64,000 bases of DNA from Xenoacremonium recifei. Its lineage: Eukaryota > Ascomycota > Sordariomycetes > Hypocreales > Nectriaceae. The notes under the pieces are model-generated. The model did no database searches and was not told where the DNA came from. It was given only the letters and a program-made list of their open reading frames with translations. Position numbers and translations under genes: made by a program. Of this stretch, positions 1-11,450 are shown piece by piece; positions within the stretch are counted from its first letter, which is position 1, and each line of letters opens with the position of its first letter. The DNA lies in contig WOFQ01000078.1 in assembly GCA_012184525.1 (NCBI GenBank), forward strand, positions 1-64,000, in the 5' to 3' direction.

Positions 1-400
1 TTGTGTCTGTTAGTGATTTGGTGTATTTAGTGCGAGTCCCTTAACAGTGGATGCCAAGGGATGTTGATGTAGGAGGGAAGTTGCCAATCATGATCTTAGT
101 TTATGCTCGACAGAGCTGTAGGGTAGCTGTGCAACCATCACCATTTTGCTGGATGTCTCGTTAAAACTTACCATTCCAAACTTGATCAAAATAATGGGAG
201 GGTGAAGTCAATTTTGCGGAATTTCTTTTTGCGGAGCTTATAAGGCTAATTTTGTTGATCTGATCGTCTCTGTGACTATGGTCTTCATTGAGTCCTGCGA
301 GTTGATTGCTGATACAGCAACCCCTAACAACACAATAAACTTCCATTCATTTGATCCTGCTTCGTGAACTCGTTCCGCCTTTTCCTTGCTTTCTATTGCA
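1..400. other. non-coding left edge
   Basis: No convincing coding sequence. A 61-codon open frame on the minus strand at 161-346 has no recognisable motif and is probably chance. The stretch is likely 3' flank of the hydrolase gene that ends at 401. Confidence 0.5.
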
Positions 401-1695
401 TTACCTAACTAGCTTTCTTTCAGTGTGGGCAACCTCGAGGTATTGGCATAAGTCATCAGCATATATTTGCGCCTTTTTGATTGGCAGCATGTGCATGAAA
501 GGATGCGGAACACCTGAATAACGTCGAATCGTCGTGCGGACTCCATTTTCAACAAGCTTTTGACCGTATAGCTCGCCCTCATCACGCAAAAGATCGCAAC
601 CAGCAGTGGCAATGAATGTATCACAAAGTCCGCGTAAGTCCCCCTCAATTGGACCACGGAAAAAGGCCGGACGAGCGGCTCGGTCTGCGACCTCGGCATC
701 TGTCTTTGGGGCGTAGGATTTGAGGAAAAAGGACATACGTGCCCAATCAAAGCAGGGGGCGAATTCATTCTCCTTGAATGAGGGAAACTCAGATGTTTCA
801 ACATCTGTGTAGTGCTGGTGATCAACTGTACTAGGGCACCCTAGGAAAGCTAAATACCCATATCAGACCCCATTAGGAGTGGACTCTTGGACAGCTGTGC
901 AACTCACCAAATTTGAGAGGAATATCGGCGTCGCGAGCTAACTGTTGCACAATTGTAGCGATATTGGCTCCCGCAGAGATACCACCGACGGAGATGGAGT
1001 CTCCTCTTCCGTTGAGGTTGGCAGCGTTGTCGTGAACCTTTGTATGTCAACTCGAGGATACAACCAAATGCGACGACGAACACATACCCATTTCGTAACA
1101 GCCCAGCAGTCATCATGCCCTTTGCCCCAGCTGTTCTCTGAGAATTATCACCTTTCAGCTTTTATCTTTCCCATGGAGTCCTTCGGGGCTTCACGTACCT
1201 GGACAAAGTCGATATTCAACATCCAAAACGAGAATCCCGACACGGTCTCTGATGTAATTGCATATTTCCGCATCGGAAGTCAGGCCACCGAGTGTGAAGC
1301 CGCCACCTGGGTGGAATTAACATAGGGTCTTCATCTAAAGCGGACAATTGTTGTGTACCGTGGAAGTTCACATGTACGGGATATGGTCCTTCTTTGAACG
1401 TAGACACTGCTGCATCTGGCTTGTAACATCTCACTCTGATCGGATGACCATCAAGTGACGGGACTTGGATGTCCTCGACGAATGGCTCGTTGGACAGGTC
1501 GAGAAACCAAGGCGATGCATGTTTTGCGGCTTTAGTGCGGACCTCAGAGAGAGGAACCGAGTGCTGTGGTGCCTTTTTGGCCAGGTATTTATTGTAGTAG
1601 TCAATAAAGTCTTGATCTAGCCGACCGATGATTTCAGGATGAATGGGATTAACCACATCCATCGTAAGTGATGTTGTAGTTGCCGAAGGTGCCAT
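401..1695 (-). CDS. alpha/beta hydrolase, HSL/acetyl-esterase type
   Basis: Predicted cytosolic carboxylesterase of the hormone-sensitive-lipase family, five exons. The start at 1695 opens with MAPSATTTSL. The oxyanion-hole motif HGGGF is split by an intron at about 1308-1360 (HG / GGFTLGG). Further introns lie near 1144-1197, 1037-1086 and 843-906. The nucleophile is in GGISAGANIA (GxSxG), the acid in AGCDLLRDEG, and the histidine in SGVPHPFMHM near the C terminus. Each unspliced frame is short because the introns carry stops. The neighbouring Zn2Cys6 gene lies on the same strand 170 bp upstream. Family hydrolases cut short acyl esters; a role in ester metabolism is inference. All catalytic residues are present, so there is no sign of decay. 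Confidence 0.85.
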
Positions 1696-1866
1696 TGCGA
1701 GATACTGATGAGTTTGGAAATGCTCTATTGCGCAAGAGGCTGCCGCGCGAGATTGATCCGCGGACTTTTCTGCATTGTTTTAGAAAAGAGGAATCGGAAT
1801 ATGGGGCTTCCCTATATACTGCAATCATGATGGGGGCCGCAGTTTCGGAAAACCCGATCATCCGTC

Positions 1867-3703
1867 TCAGATTTGCCGTGCATTTGTGATTTGACCCCAC
1901 AACTCGAGATATCGATGTAGGCCAAGTTTTGCTCCATCAGTCATGACGTTCGCTCGCAGAGAGTTGTTCAAATATGATGCGTCCTGGATGACGGGGAGTC
2001 CATCTCCCGGTGAGGGATAGAATTCGCCTATAGGTCCAGTGTCTGTGAAGGGACGCGCCTTTTCCAGCTCTGCAGCAGCAGTATTTTCCTCGCGTTGTAC
2101 GTCAACAGGCTCGGAAAGGTGTGCTAGGCGATACGAGGCCGTGAGGAGTCGAATTGTTGTACACCAATGCCTAGCAACGGACCACTTGTCTACCCAAGCT
2201 GCCAGGATTGACTGGAAGAATCCGAGAAACTCCTGCGCCTTTGCACGCATTGTGTCGTCTGCTTCAGAGTCGCTAAGTTGGACCCAGAGGAGTGTTGGGG
2301 CGGCCGAGAGCATGGCCGCTGCTACCCAGGGAGACCTGAGATGATTGTGGTTGGCTTCACTCCCTTCCAGTATCCGCTTGACCATGTCGCCCATTGCAAG
2401 TGCATTATCCACGCAAGGGATGATTAGGGACTGCTCTCGCTTGCTGAGCGGCCAGCCAGCTGAGTCTATGGTGTCCTGAGATAGGATGTGTCCCTGGGGA
2501 AGATACATCTGGTGCGCTACACAGAAAGCGCTGTGAATGAGGAAGTGCATTGAGGTGAAGATATCTCCCTGGTGAAGAGAGCAATGCGCTTTGTAAGCTT
2601 GCTTACTCCAAGCTAGACTCTGCGGAAGCGATGTGGCAAAGTCCTGCACGGCTTGGTGGCTCTGAAAGAAGAATCCGGAGGGGTCCGTAGGTGCCGTTTT
2701 CTCGACAAACCTCCCATGACAGAGCTTGATGTTGGATACGTTGCTCCATAATGAGATCGTTTTGATGAAGTACGGCGTCAGCCCAACTTCTGAAGTGATG
2801 AGCCAGGGCTCGCTGGCGAGGCGGTCTAACGTAATACCCTTAGAAACTTCCCCATATGCTAGACAAGATTCACTACTCGGAAGCGCGATGGAAATGTTTT
2901 CATCGTGCAGACTCCGAGGTTTTGCAAGGAGATAGGCCTGAAGTCTGTCATGGGAGAAGCATGCCCAGAATGTTCGGCGGCGAATCTCTTGATCGTGCAG
3001 GGTATGCACCTGGTGGAAGTCTTTATTGAGTCTCATGATCTCTACCATGCGAATGGCAAGACCTAGGTGAATCCAGTGACTAGAACCCGTGTCCGAAAGA
3101 AGTTCCGAGTAACTAAGGATGAGATTTGCTTGCGCATGCGAGACTATTTGTTCCCAGACTAATCAGCGTGTTACCCGGCCATGTTTTCATAACTCAAAAC
3201 TCACCACTCGGTTGGTCAAGTGTTTCCTTGGAGAAGGACCGCGCTAGGTTAGTAAATTTACTCCAAACCAGCGAGGCCGAGGAGCATCCGAACAGCTCTC
3301 GCGCTTCATTGTCAGACAAGTGCCTGGAACACAATGATACGATCGACGCAACGAGAAATTGATCTGAAAGGTATTCCACCTCAACATTAGGCCGGTACAG
3401 AAACGCACAAAAGTCGCGGGCGCAATAATGTTCGAAAAATATATCGAAACACCTCTGGCCGGCTTCACGGGCTACCGGCGATGCCGTGTCGGGAGCAAAC
3501 ACCTGGCTTTCCGGCCACACGCAGGGCCTGCCTCGCAACGAGCAATGCCGACAGATTGGCCTGGCGCCATCGCACTTGGATTTCCGGTGTCGGCTGTGCT
3601 TGCGACATTAGGAAATTGACTTACACCATGTGAATTGTTGAGCATGGGGGACTTACCACGAGGCACAAGCCTGTGGTGTACGCCTGGGCCGTGATCTTGT
3701 CAT
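1867..3703 (-). CDS. Zn2Cys6 transcription factor with fungal_trans middle domain
   Basis: Nuclear regulator. The start at 3703 gives MTRSRPRRTPQACASC. An intron of about 70 nt splits the zinc cluster within the second cysteine codon, and splicing rebuilds CASCRHRKSKC...CRHC...C, the full six-cysteine pattern (CxxC, x6, C, x6, CxxC, x6, C). A second intron near 3140-3195 joins the exon ending LDQPSG to VWEQIVSHAQ. The long last exon (stop 1867) contains the fungal-specific middle-homology segment, for example EIRRRTFWACFSHDRLQA. It lies head to head with the MFS gene that starts at 4034, so it may control that transporter or the hydrolase on its 3' side (inference). About 560 aa, normal for the family. 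Confidence 0.87.
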
Positions 3704-4033
3704 CGTGCGGGGTTTACTGACTTGAGTTCTAAGTCCGGGCTTCTAGAGGATTTGATCGGGTTTTGAGACGGCCTTATGCTGCTTATCAGGACCCGCAAAC
3801 AGCGGGATTCCCGATCACTGGGCCTCGTCGGATGAGCGAGCCAACCAGACACCCTTGAAGCAGGGACTGGGAGATGATCTGCGGCGCATACTGATTGCTA
3901 TCGTCGGCTTCAGCATCCGTACTGTCGGAGATTGGTCCAGAGGATACCATAACCTCCTGTGGCGTTGAGCATATGTACTGGTCAGTTCACCACCAGAACA
4001 CATATCTCCATCCAAAGCAGAGCAAGCTCCAAC
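3704..4033. promoter_or_regulatory. divergent intergenic promoter region
   Basis: 330 bp between the Zn2Cys6 gene (minus) and the MFS gene (plus). It must contain both promoters. A GCGGGGTTT 9-mer at 3707-3715, just upstream of the regulator's ATG, also occurs in the P450/PKS divergent promoter at 17002-17010. No clear TATA box was identified. Confidence 0.45.
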
Positions 4034-5731
4034 ATGGATCCCAAGGCTTTTACAGATGCTGAGACAAGCAACGTCGAGGCCGGGTCAATCACTAGATTTG
4101 ACGCCAAGATTGTTCGACGCTTGAAGTGGAAGGCCGATAGTATTCTGCTTCCTGTCCTGAGCATCGCATATCTACTCAAGTACGCAACTACCTTCATTGC
4201 AAAGAATTCCCTTCTAAATGTTGAATGCCAGTTCCCTTGACCGAAGCAATCTTTCCAACGCACACACGGCCGGTCTCGAAGATGATCTCAATATGCACGG
4301 CACACAGTTCAACGACGTACTGAACTACTATCAGATACCCTTCATCGCGCTTGGTCCCTTTTTTACTCTGGCAACCAAGTTACTTGGGGCGCAGTACACA
4401 CTGCCCTGCTCGCTCTTTATTTTTGGCATCGCATCTCTGGCAACGGGCTTCGTGACCAACTTTGGTCAGCTGGTAGCATGTCGTGTGTTGGTTGGAGCTG
4501 CTGAATCGGGGTTTCTCGCCTCGTAAGTTAGAGACTCTGGCATGTAACATCAGAAGTTGATCGAACCCAGTGTTATCTTCTATCTTTCCATTTGGTATAC
4601 ACGAAAGGAGCTGGCTAGTCGCATTGGGTTCTTCTACGGAGCACTCGTTGCCTCTTCCGCTTTCGGAGGTCTCCTCGCCTACGGCGTCTTCCGTATTACG
4701 GATGGCGCTTATTTCAGATGGTCCTAGTACGACAGTAACCCCTTATTGAACTATATTGCCACTGACACGTTTGTAGTCTCTTTTTCGTAGAAGGAAGCTT
4801 AACAACCCTTTGGGCCATCGTCACGTTCTTCAGCCTTCCCAGTAATGTACAATCCGCCAGGTTTCTGACGAAGGAGGAAAAGGAAATAACCGTCATGAGG
4901 TTGGAACAAGACTCAGTTCAAAGTCTGAAGAACGATTTCGATTGGAAAGAAGCTCTCTCGGAGTTTCGCACTCCGCATGGCTGGATCCGATGTATTCTTG
5001 CCTTCATCTCGGCCGAGTTGCTTTCCTCAAACTCCAACTTCCTGTCCATGATCGTTGAACGTCTAGGTTACGGAGTAGTTCGCACGCAGTTGGTGAGTAG
5101 CTGTCACCGCATTCATCTCTTTGTGAGTTAGTTAACCAACTATGTGAAGTTCACTGTAGCACCGGCTTTAGTGGGTGCCGTGACGCTATTTCTATGGTCC
5201 AAAAGTTCGGACTACTTCGACGAGAGAGGTATTCACGGAGCGGCTTCCAGTTTGATAAGTCTAATTGGGTTTGTGTTGTTATACACAGTGAGTAACTCTA
5301 ACACGGGTGTGCTTTATTTTGCTATATTCCTGTGTACTATTGGCGTAAGTTATCGTCAAGGCCCAAAGAAATGAGCAGAGGTTTAACAAGCGCAGGCATA
5401 CCCCAATACTCCAATCGGTTCTGCTTGGGCCGTGGCCAATGTCCCCAATCTGAATGCTCGTGCCGTTCTCGTTGGTGTCAAGGTCTCAGTGGGAAACTGC
5501 GCGGGATTTCTCGCGAGTAACGTATATCTTGACCGAGAGGCACCTCGATATGGCACTAGCCTCAAGACCAATATGGTATTTTGCGTTTTGTTCACAGTCT
5601 TCTCGCTTACTTACTCGACATGGATGCGATGGGAGAACAGACGAAGGGACAGAGCCCAGTGCCGGCAAGGAACCTACTCCACTGCTGAAATTTCGAGCTC
5701 GAGAGATCCTCGTTTTCGATTTAAACCATGA
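4034..5731 (+). CDS. MFS transporter, anion:cation symporter (allantoate permease-like) family
   Basis: Plasma-membrane permease with 12 expected transmembrane segments. The start at 4034 gives MDPKAFTDAETSN. The first intron (about 4179-4230) joins SIAYLL to NSLDRSNLSNA, which recreates the family signature in TM1. Later exons show CRVLVGAAESGF and several hydrophobic segments. Further introns lie near 4523-4571, 4724-4777, 5092-5145 and 5344-5395. The C terminus (DPRFRFKP) matches the basic-aromatic tail usual in this family. Members import carboxylates, vitamins, allantoate or small peptides; the substrate cannot be told here. It is divergent from the Zn2Cys6 regulator. Exon ends are inferred by eye. 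Confidence 0.85.
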
Positions 5732-6110
5732 GAGCATACGGACTCTCGCGTCTCATCATGCGGTATCTGGGCCTGTTGTTTTCCTACCAGAGGATCACGG
5801 ACTAGTACTTTGCCGTAAACGGTTTAGGCACATATTCATACTGCCTTTGAACTTATCAGTATGAGGTGGTGAGGAGACAGATAACCATGCTATTTCGAAG
5901 CATGACGGTTCTATTTAAAAGAATGTACTATCTTGCGATACAATAAATGTGACAATTAATGAGTGTGGTTCCACGCGAGGCAACCTCAATGTAATCACCG
6001 AGTAGTGTAGTTGAAACGACTGAACAGACGAACACGTCTGACTCTTGATATTCTCCTAGGCCTAGCTCCTCTGCAAGTGCTAGACATCAAACTTGCAACC
6101 AGGGTTAGGC
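5732..6110. other. convergent 3' intergenic spacer
   Basis: Spacer between the tail-to-tail MFS and small-protein genes, AT-rich with no coding signal. An open frame running to 5864 is only a shifted reading of the MFS 3' end. Confidence 0.5.
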
Positions 6111-6819
6111 TTACACGATCTTGCCATTCAGGGCAATGCCTCCAGGGGGGAAAACAAATCCAACCGGCTTAAAGTAAAATGTAGCGACGTAAACTTGGTT
6201 GCGGTAAATCTTGACATGGAGCGAGAGCTGTAGCACGTTAGACTTTGTTACCTATGTTCAGTTGTAAAGTAAAAGTTACTAACGCCATGGACATGTAGCT
6301 CGAATGTTGCATCACCCGGAGTTAGCTCCTTGAAGTCGTTGTAATAAATAGTGCCGCTGAAGTATGGAAATGAAAGCTGTTAGTTTTTATGCTTCCTGAT
6401 CGTTCTTTTAAAAACTCGACTTACGCATTCAGGGAACCCTTGTAGGGTACGAAGAAGCCTGCACCGTCTGCGCTGAAGCTGAGCTTCAGAGTTGGAACGT
6501 TCAGATTCACATCCAGGGTTGTCTTTGTAATGTCAATATTGCCATTAGCGGCAGCTCTGTTTTGCCAGACTTTGTGTTCCAGAGTAGAACCCTCAGTCTG
6601 GACAAGTGCCTCAAGATAGGCTTTGCCGCCAGGCTTGGTAACGGCGGTGGAAACCAGTTCTTGAAGTTGATCTTGAGTAGTGTGCTGGGCACCATCGCCC
6701 GTCGTAATGTATGAAGCGAGAGCGCTGAGCAGGCTGTTATCCACAGAACCTGAATTCACGGTCTGAACCGGAAGAGCCTGGTTCTGCTGGTGCTGGGGAA
6801 AGGCCAAAGCGGAAGCCAT
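6111..6819 (-). CDS. small unrecognised protein
   Basis: Not assigned to any family. The start at 6819 gives MASALAFPQHQQ, chosen because it is the first ATG downstream of a TATATAA box. Exon 1 runs to 6421, and introns near 6359-6425 and 6252-6284 join it to two short exons reading GTIYYNDFKELTP and VTKSNVLQLSLHV, with stop TAA at 6111. The product is about 187 aa. It has a weakly hydrophobic N terminus too short for a clear signal peptide, an acidic/Gln-rich middle and a beta-rich C-terminal half (alternating hydrophobic residues, PVGFVFPPGG). It could be secreted if translation starts further upstream, but no upstream ATG is in frame. Donor and acceptor sites are good, so it is probably a real gene. 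Confidence 0.6.
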
Positions 6820-6933
6820 AATGATAAAAGCTGGTTGAAAAACTGAAAGATGGTAACTTCGTGTGAGTACTTGGGGGGAAGTAGAAAGTGAAGTTTGATG
6901 AGTTGGAAATTCTCTGTCGGGCTTGCCTTCGGT

Positions 6934-6940
6934 TTATATA
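6934..6940 (-). promoter_or_regulatory. TATA box of the small-protein gene
   Basis: The minus strand reads TATATAA about 115 bp upstream of the ATG at 6819. This would put transcription start roughly 30 bp downstream and leave a short 5' leader. Confidence 0.5.
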
Positions 6941-9389
6941 ATGCAATGGAGTAGACTCAAGCCATGGGTCTGACCTGCCGCCTACTAGAAACACTCTCGA
7001 GAAAGAAATCACGAGCAGCGATTCCCAATCACGCTAACATGTCTTGTATGATGCAGTGAATTATTGATACGTTATACTAATATGGCAAGATGTTCTCCTT
7101 AGTACGAGTCACGATATAGTCTTCAGGACTCAGCTGATACCAAATCATCAAAAGAGGAAGACACTTGACTGGAAGGAGACCAATTACGCAACGACAAACG
7201 CTAATAGATCAATATTTGTGATCATCTGCGCATCAATCGGTCTGTATCACATCCCTAAGTGGATGGAAGCGAGTTGTTGCTCCGTAGGTCTAACTCACGG
7301 TGGCAAGCTTCCTAAGTGAACATAGCTGAGAACCAGTAGTGCATTCAAAAGAGGTTGGCTCGGTGCATGTCTCACATCCCGCGTCACCGTCCCTTGTCAA
7401 GCAGTCCTAGAGTGAAGATCCACCAAGTGTCACGCAATGGACTTCAATAATTTCTACAACATAACCCATACAGAGGGTAAAATGACGAAACAAAGATATA
7501 TTAAGGATTATGACGCCGATTTGTGAATTATGTTGATACTTCAGGTATCCAGGTGCCGCCGATGCTTTGGCAATTCAGGACACTAGAGATTTGCGCAGTG
7601 AAGTGAGGTCAGGCTGAAACGCTATGAGTTGGTTGAACATTACTGTAGCTAGGCCCTATCAAGTTACAAGTCCAATCCCAGACAGGTCGTCATCAAAGAT
7701 GAAGCACCTACTTGAGCTCTCCCTAATCCTTGTAACTCTTGATGATGGCGTGATCAAAGACCAACAAGCAAGGAAGTTCATATTACGGTTATGCGTTGTC
7801 TAATTGCGTCACTCGTTGCGGGATTCCACGTTGCTGCTGTATAAGTTCTCTTCTTTTTTCAGTATGGATTTTCCGTGATGATTGACTCAATTGAGCTGAA
7901 ATGAGACAGGTGCCGAGCAATAAGGAACTACAATGCATTTTGCGCATTCGTAGACTCTACTTAGTTCGGCACATGTGTGTGCTGGCTCGAACCCTGCCGT
8001 GACCTTTTTGAGTGACCGGGGCCATGCCATTTCCTTTACGTAATAGCATACAAGCTATAAATGAGGCCAGAGTGAAAATGGTCGGGTAGCGAAGAGTGCC
8101 ATTGTTGGGTTGTCAGACCCTGTCCTCGTTCACACACTATGATAGTCCACGACTCCCATTTTTATCTCGGCCCCAGTTCCAATTCCATAATCACAAAGTA
8201 TCCTCATACAATTCGGCATCCAACCATGGTACGACCTTAGATACCCAATGCTCTTTGATTCCTGCAAGTCTTCGGGCGTCGGATCTCACACACTGATACT
8301 CCAGTCACCAGCTAATCAATGCATTACCTCGTCTTGTATTGTCTTTCTCAGAGGGGTAAGCGGGGTGCCGCGTAGGTAGCCTCCACGAGCGGAGACGGCA
8401 GCTCGGGCGCGTCGGGTCAGCGGGAGCTGCCGCCACTAACGGCACTAACACCTGATCTACCAGGCAATAGTTTGGTGATATTGAATGTGGTCTGCATTAG
8501 AGGATTTCTAGCCATTGTGTCATCCAGCTAGGCACCCGTCTTCGCACCTCCTCCGAGGTGTTGATGTCACTATGTGCACAAGGACGCATTAAGAAATAGG
8601 CCGTCCGAATGAGTAAGAAGTTGTGCATCAACCACGCTGTTTGTAACCGTTTCGCCAATGTACGCCATATGTTCTGGGTTTGTAATAGACAGACTCCCGA
8701 TAGTCTCACCCTGCACAAAACTTCAACGGAGGGCATTCTGATTAGAGACATCCTGATAATAGGCACAAGTGCTTCCCTGTTGTGTTCTGACATTGTGAAG
8801 CCAGCTGGATGTGTTGTGAACTCAATGAATTGAACTCTTTATGTACACTTTGATAGCGAGGGAATCTTTCAGAGACCACGGCTCTCCTCGAGATCTTTCG
8901 GGTGGGTGTTGTGAATTGAGACTACCGAGAGATCAGCATGTCGTACGAGGTTTAGAATAAGTTTTGCAAAGGCTTACCGGCTATAATTCTCCAAGCCCTG
9001 CAAGCTTAACCCAACCCAGGATGAGTCAGCATTGTGAGAGTCATTATTTTGACGGGACAGTCATCTCGCAGCTCGAAACTGGGGCTATGAAGGATTACGC
9101 TTAGGCAGACGCCTGCATTTTCGTGTTTTGAGCACCTACCCTGGAGGCCTTGGCATGGAGCGGCGTGAGTCACGGTGGTGATGTGACGTCATGCCCAGGC
9201 TCGCCAATCTCTAAAGTGCTCAGGGCAAAGGTGAGACTCAACATCATCGCACAGAGCATGAAGCAGAGTGTTCGACTATTAGTACGGGTTTCTTTAGTAA
9301 TTGAGATAGCGCCTCCCCAAGCATCCCAACTCCATCAGGGTTCAGCGACTCGAGATTTCGTGTTTCCATATTCAACCAAAATAACTGCC
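6941..9389. other. long non-coding stretch (about 2.4 kb)
   Basis: Generally AT-rich with many stops in all frames; open frames here (for example 8096-8296, 8497-8793, 8609-8833) have no family features. One sharply GC-rich patch at about 8345-8450 contains an inverted repeat and is listed separately. The rest may be decayed sequence or long promoter DNA. Confidence 0.5.
8388..8424. repeat. GC-rich inverted repeat
   Basis: GGCAGCTC ... GAGCTGCC, an 8-bp perfect inverted repeat separated by about 19 bp. It sits in a GC-rich island within AT-rich DNA and is followed closely by two CACTAAC motifs. A hairpin next to CTAA is reminiscent of Helitron 3' ends, but no coding part or 5' end was found. 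Boundaries are accurate to a few bases. Confidence 0.4.
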
Positions 9390-11450
9390 ATGACACCAAC
9401 TGCAGACGACGGCGCGAGCCCCTTGTTTGACAAGGAACTAGCCCAGGCCATCTGCGACCTTGAGATTCCGGACAGAATCAAGTTTTCGCCGAATGGCCAA
9501 AAGGTTTTATACTCGACGACTCTGAGCGGCGATCAGCGCAAAGGCAAGTATCCGGTCTCGACACTGTGGCTTGCATCTACCTCAGAGCCCGGCTCATCAC
9601 GCCAACTGACATCTGGCTTATTCAATGATACCACTCCAACTTGGAATCCTAACGGGAATGAGATTGCATTTCTGTCCGATCGCGCCAAGCCAGGCGAGAG
9701 CTCTGCAATCTGGTGCCTCCGCTTAGATGGCGGCGATGCATTCCCTATCACGCCAAGCGAGAACGCTCAAGGCATAGAGACGTTTGCCTTTGCACCGAGC
9801 GGCGAGGCTATAGCATATGTCTCTGCAGACGAGAAGAGCTCGGATCTCAAGGAAAAACAGGAGAAGGACGAGCCCGATCCGGCTGTCTGGGGTAGCCGGT
9901 GGGAGTACGGACGATTGCGGCTTGTCAACGTGGCGTCCAAACACACCAAGACCCTCGTGGCGGAAAATCGACATGTGACCGACGTAGCTTGGAGCCCCGA
10001 TGGGAATAAAATCGCTTTTTTCAGCAGTGAGAATCCTCACATCGAAGAGCCCATGCTTACAGGTACTACTCTTTCGACAGTCGACTTCGAAACAGGCGAG
10101 GTCAAGGACTTGTGCACGGTAAAAAATGAATTATACGCATTAACCTGGGCACCTGATGGCCAAATCTACTTTATCACCGGCACGCCCGACGATAAGGACA
10201 CGGGAGGCCGGTCTGTTTACGGTGTCGACCCTGAAGCGACGTCGTCCAATCATGTCAAGATCGCTTGCGGCGAGAACGACGACGCTGGCTCGCTCGTTGT
10301 GGCGGGCACAAAGCTCCTGGTCAATCGCAGCGTCAGGCTTGACAGCGTTGTTAGCGAGTTGGGTGGAAGAGACCTCTTGCGGAAGCACACAGAGGTTTGG
10401 ACGTGGGACGCCTTCATGGATCCAAGCACCGAATCCGTAATACTAGCGGCCAGCCTATCAGATGTCAACACGCCCTACGATGTATTTGTCGTCCGAGAGG
10501 GCCACATGGATCTCAAGCTCTCTAATCATGGGAAGCCAGTCCAGAAGTATGATTTTGGCACATGCTCTGTGCTCACCTGCCCATCGGCAGATGGTGAGGT
10601 CGAGTTGGACGGCCTCTACTTCGCTCCAACAGGCAAAATCGGAGACAATGGTGAGCCCAAGGAACCAATACCGACACTCGTCATCATACATGGAGGACCA
10701 ACTGCCCGAGATTGCAACTGCTTCGACGCAACATGCTTCAACTGGGCTCCTTATCTCCTCGCCAAGGGCTACGGCGTCCTTCTTCCTCAGTATCGCGGAT
10801 CCAGCGGTCGCGGGGAGAAATTCGCCCTGTACAGCATGGGCGGCCAGGGCAAATATGACTACGAGGATGTGATTACCATCACGGACAACGCCATCAAGAA
10901 GCGGTTTGCTGATCCAAAGAAGCTTATTGTGGGCGGCTGGAGCCAGGGCGGCCTCATTACCTACTTGTGCAGCGTGCGCAACGGTCTCCACGGTCTTGGC
11001 TGGCGCTTCAACGCCGCCGTTGCGGGAGCAGGTGTCTGCGACATTGAGAGTCTCGCCATAACATCAGACCTTGGCTCTACTTACGAGATTGAGCTTGCTG
11101 GCGGCCATGCTATCTGGACGCTGAGTCGTGATGACACGAGGAATCGTCAGGGTAGCGCATTATGGGAGGTCGCAAGTGCGGTAGAGGTGTCACGGCGACG
11201 GGGAGAACCCGTCATTCCTCCTCTTCTAATCCTTCATGGAGACAAGGATGAGCGGTGCCCATTTTCCCAGGCCGAGGGCTTTCGGCGAGCGCTTAGAGCT
11301 CATGGACTTCCATGCGAGTTTGTGGCGTACCCTGGAGAGGAGCACAGTATAGCCCAGCAGAGATTCTGGTTAGATATGCTAGAGAGGATAGGGAGGTGGT
11401 GCGGTACGTATATTGGGCAGGGACTGGACGTCAAGCTGGCAATTAGATGA
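9390..11450 (+). CDS. S9-family serine peptidase (prolyl oligopeptidase / acylaminoacyl-peptidase type)
   Basis: Intronless, 686 aa from the first ATG (9390, MTPTADDGASP). The frame is open further upstream but has only non-ATG starts. The N-terminal half is a WD-like beta-propeller with repeats such as DRIKFSPNGQKV, TPTWNPNGNEIAFLSD and DVAWSPDGNKIAFF. The C-terminal alpha/beta hydrolase domain begins near residue 430 (PTLVIIHGGPTA). The catalytic triad is visible: Ser518 in GGWSQGGL, Asp620 in HGDKDERCPF, His652 in GEEHSIA. No signal peptide, so probably cytosolic. Such enzymes cleave short peptides or remove N-acyl amino acids. Its distance from the PKS (6.5 kb) makes a biosynthetic role uncertain. 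An insertion around TLSRDDTRNRQG differs from the more common STxxWY-type segment. Confidence 0.9.
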   Translation: MTPTADDGASPLFDKELAQAICDLEIPDRIKFSPNGQKVLYSTTLSGDQRKGKYPVSTLWLASTSEPGSSRQLTSGLFNDTTPTWNPNGNEIAFLSDRAKPGESSAIWCLRLDGGDAFPITPSENAQGIETFAFAPSGEAIAYVSADEKSSDLKEKQEKDEPDPAVWGSRWEYGRLRLVNVASKHTKTLVAENRHVTDVAWSPDGNKIAFFSSENPHIEEPMLTGTTLSTVDFETGEVKDLCTVKNELYALTWAPDGQIYFITGTPDDKDTGGRSVYGVDPEATSSNHVKIACGENDDAGSLVVAGTKLLVNRSVRLDSVVSELGGRDLLRKHTEVWTWDAFMDPSTESVILAASLSDVNTPYDVFVVREGHMDLKLSNHGKPVQKYDFGTCSVLTCPSADGEVELDGLYFAPTGKIGDNGEPKEPIPTLVIIHGGPTARDCNCFDATCFNWAPYLLAKGYGVLLPQYRGSSGRGEKFALYSMGGQGKYDYEDVITITDNAIKKRFADPKKLIVGGWSQGGLITYLCSVRNGLHGLGWRFNAAVAGAGVCDIESLAITSDLGSTYEIELAGGHAIWTLSRDDTRNRQGSALWEVASAVEVSRRRGEPVIPPLLILHGDKDERCPFSQAEGFRRALRAHGLPCEFVAYPGEEHSIAQQRFWLDMLERIGRWCGTYIGQGLDVKLAIR

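Noticed and set aside
8096..8296. 66-codon frame on the plus strand
   Set aside because: No motif, no clear promoter, low-complexity composition; likely chance.
9150..9389. 80-codon N-terminal extension of the S9 peptidase frame
   Set aside because: Begins at a TTG codon, has no domain similarity, and the first in-frame ATG that precedes the propeller is at 9390.
10458..10991. 177-codon minus-strand frame opposite the S9 peptidase
   Set aside because: Antisense shadow of a strongly supported gene; no own motif.
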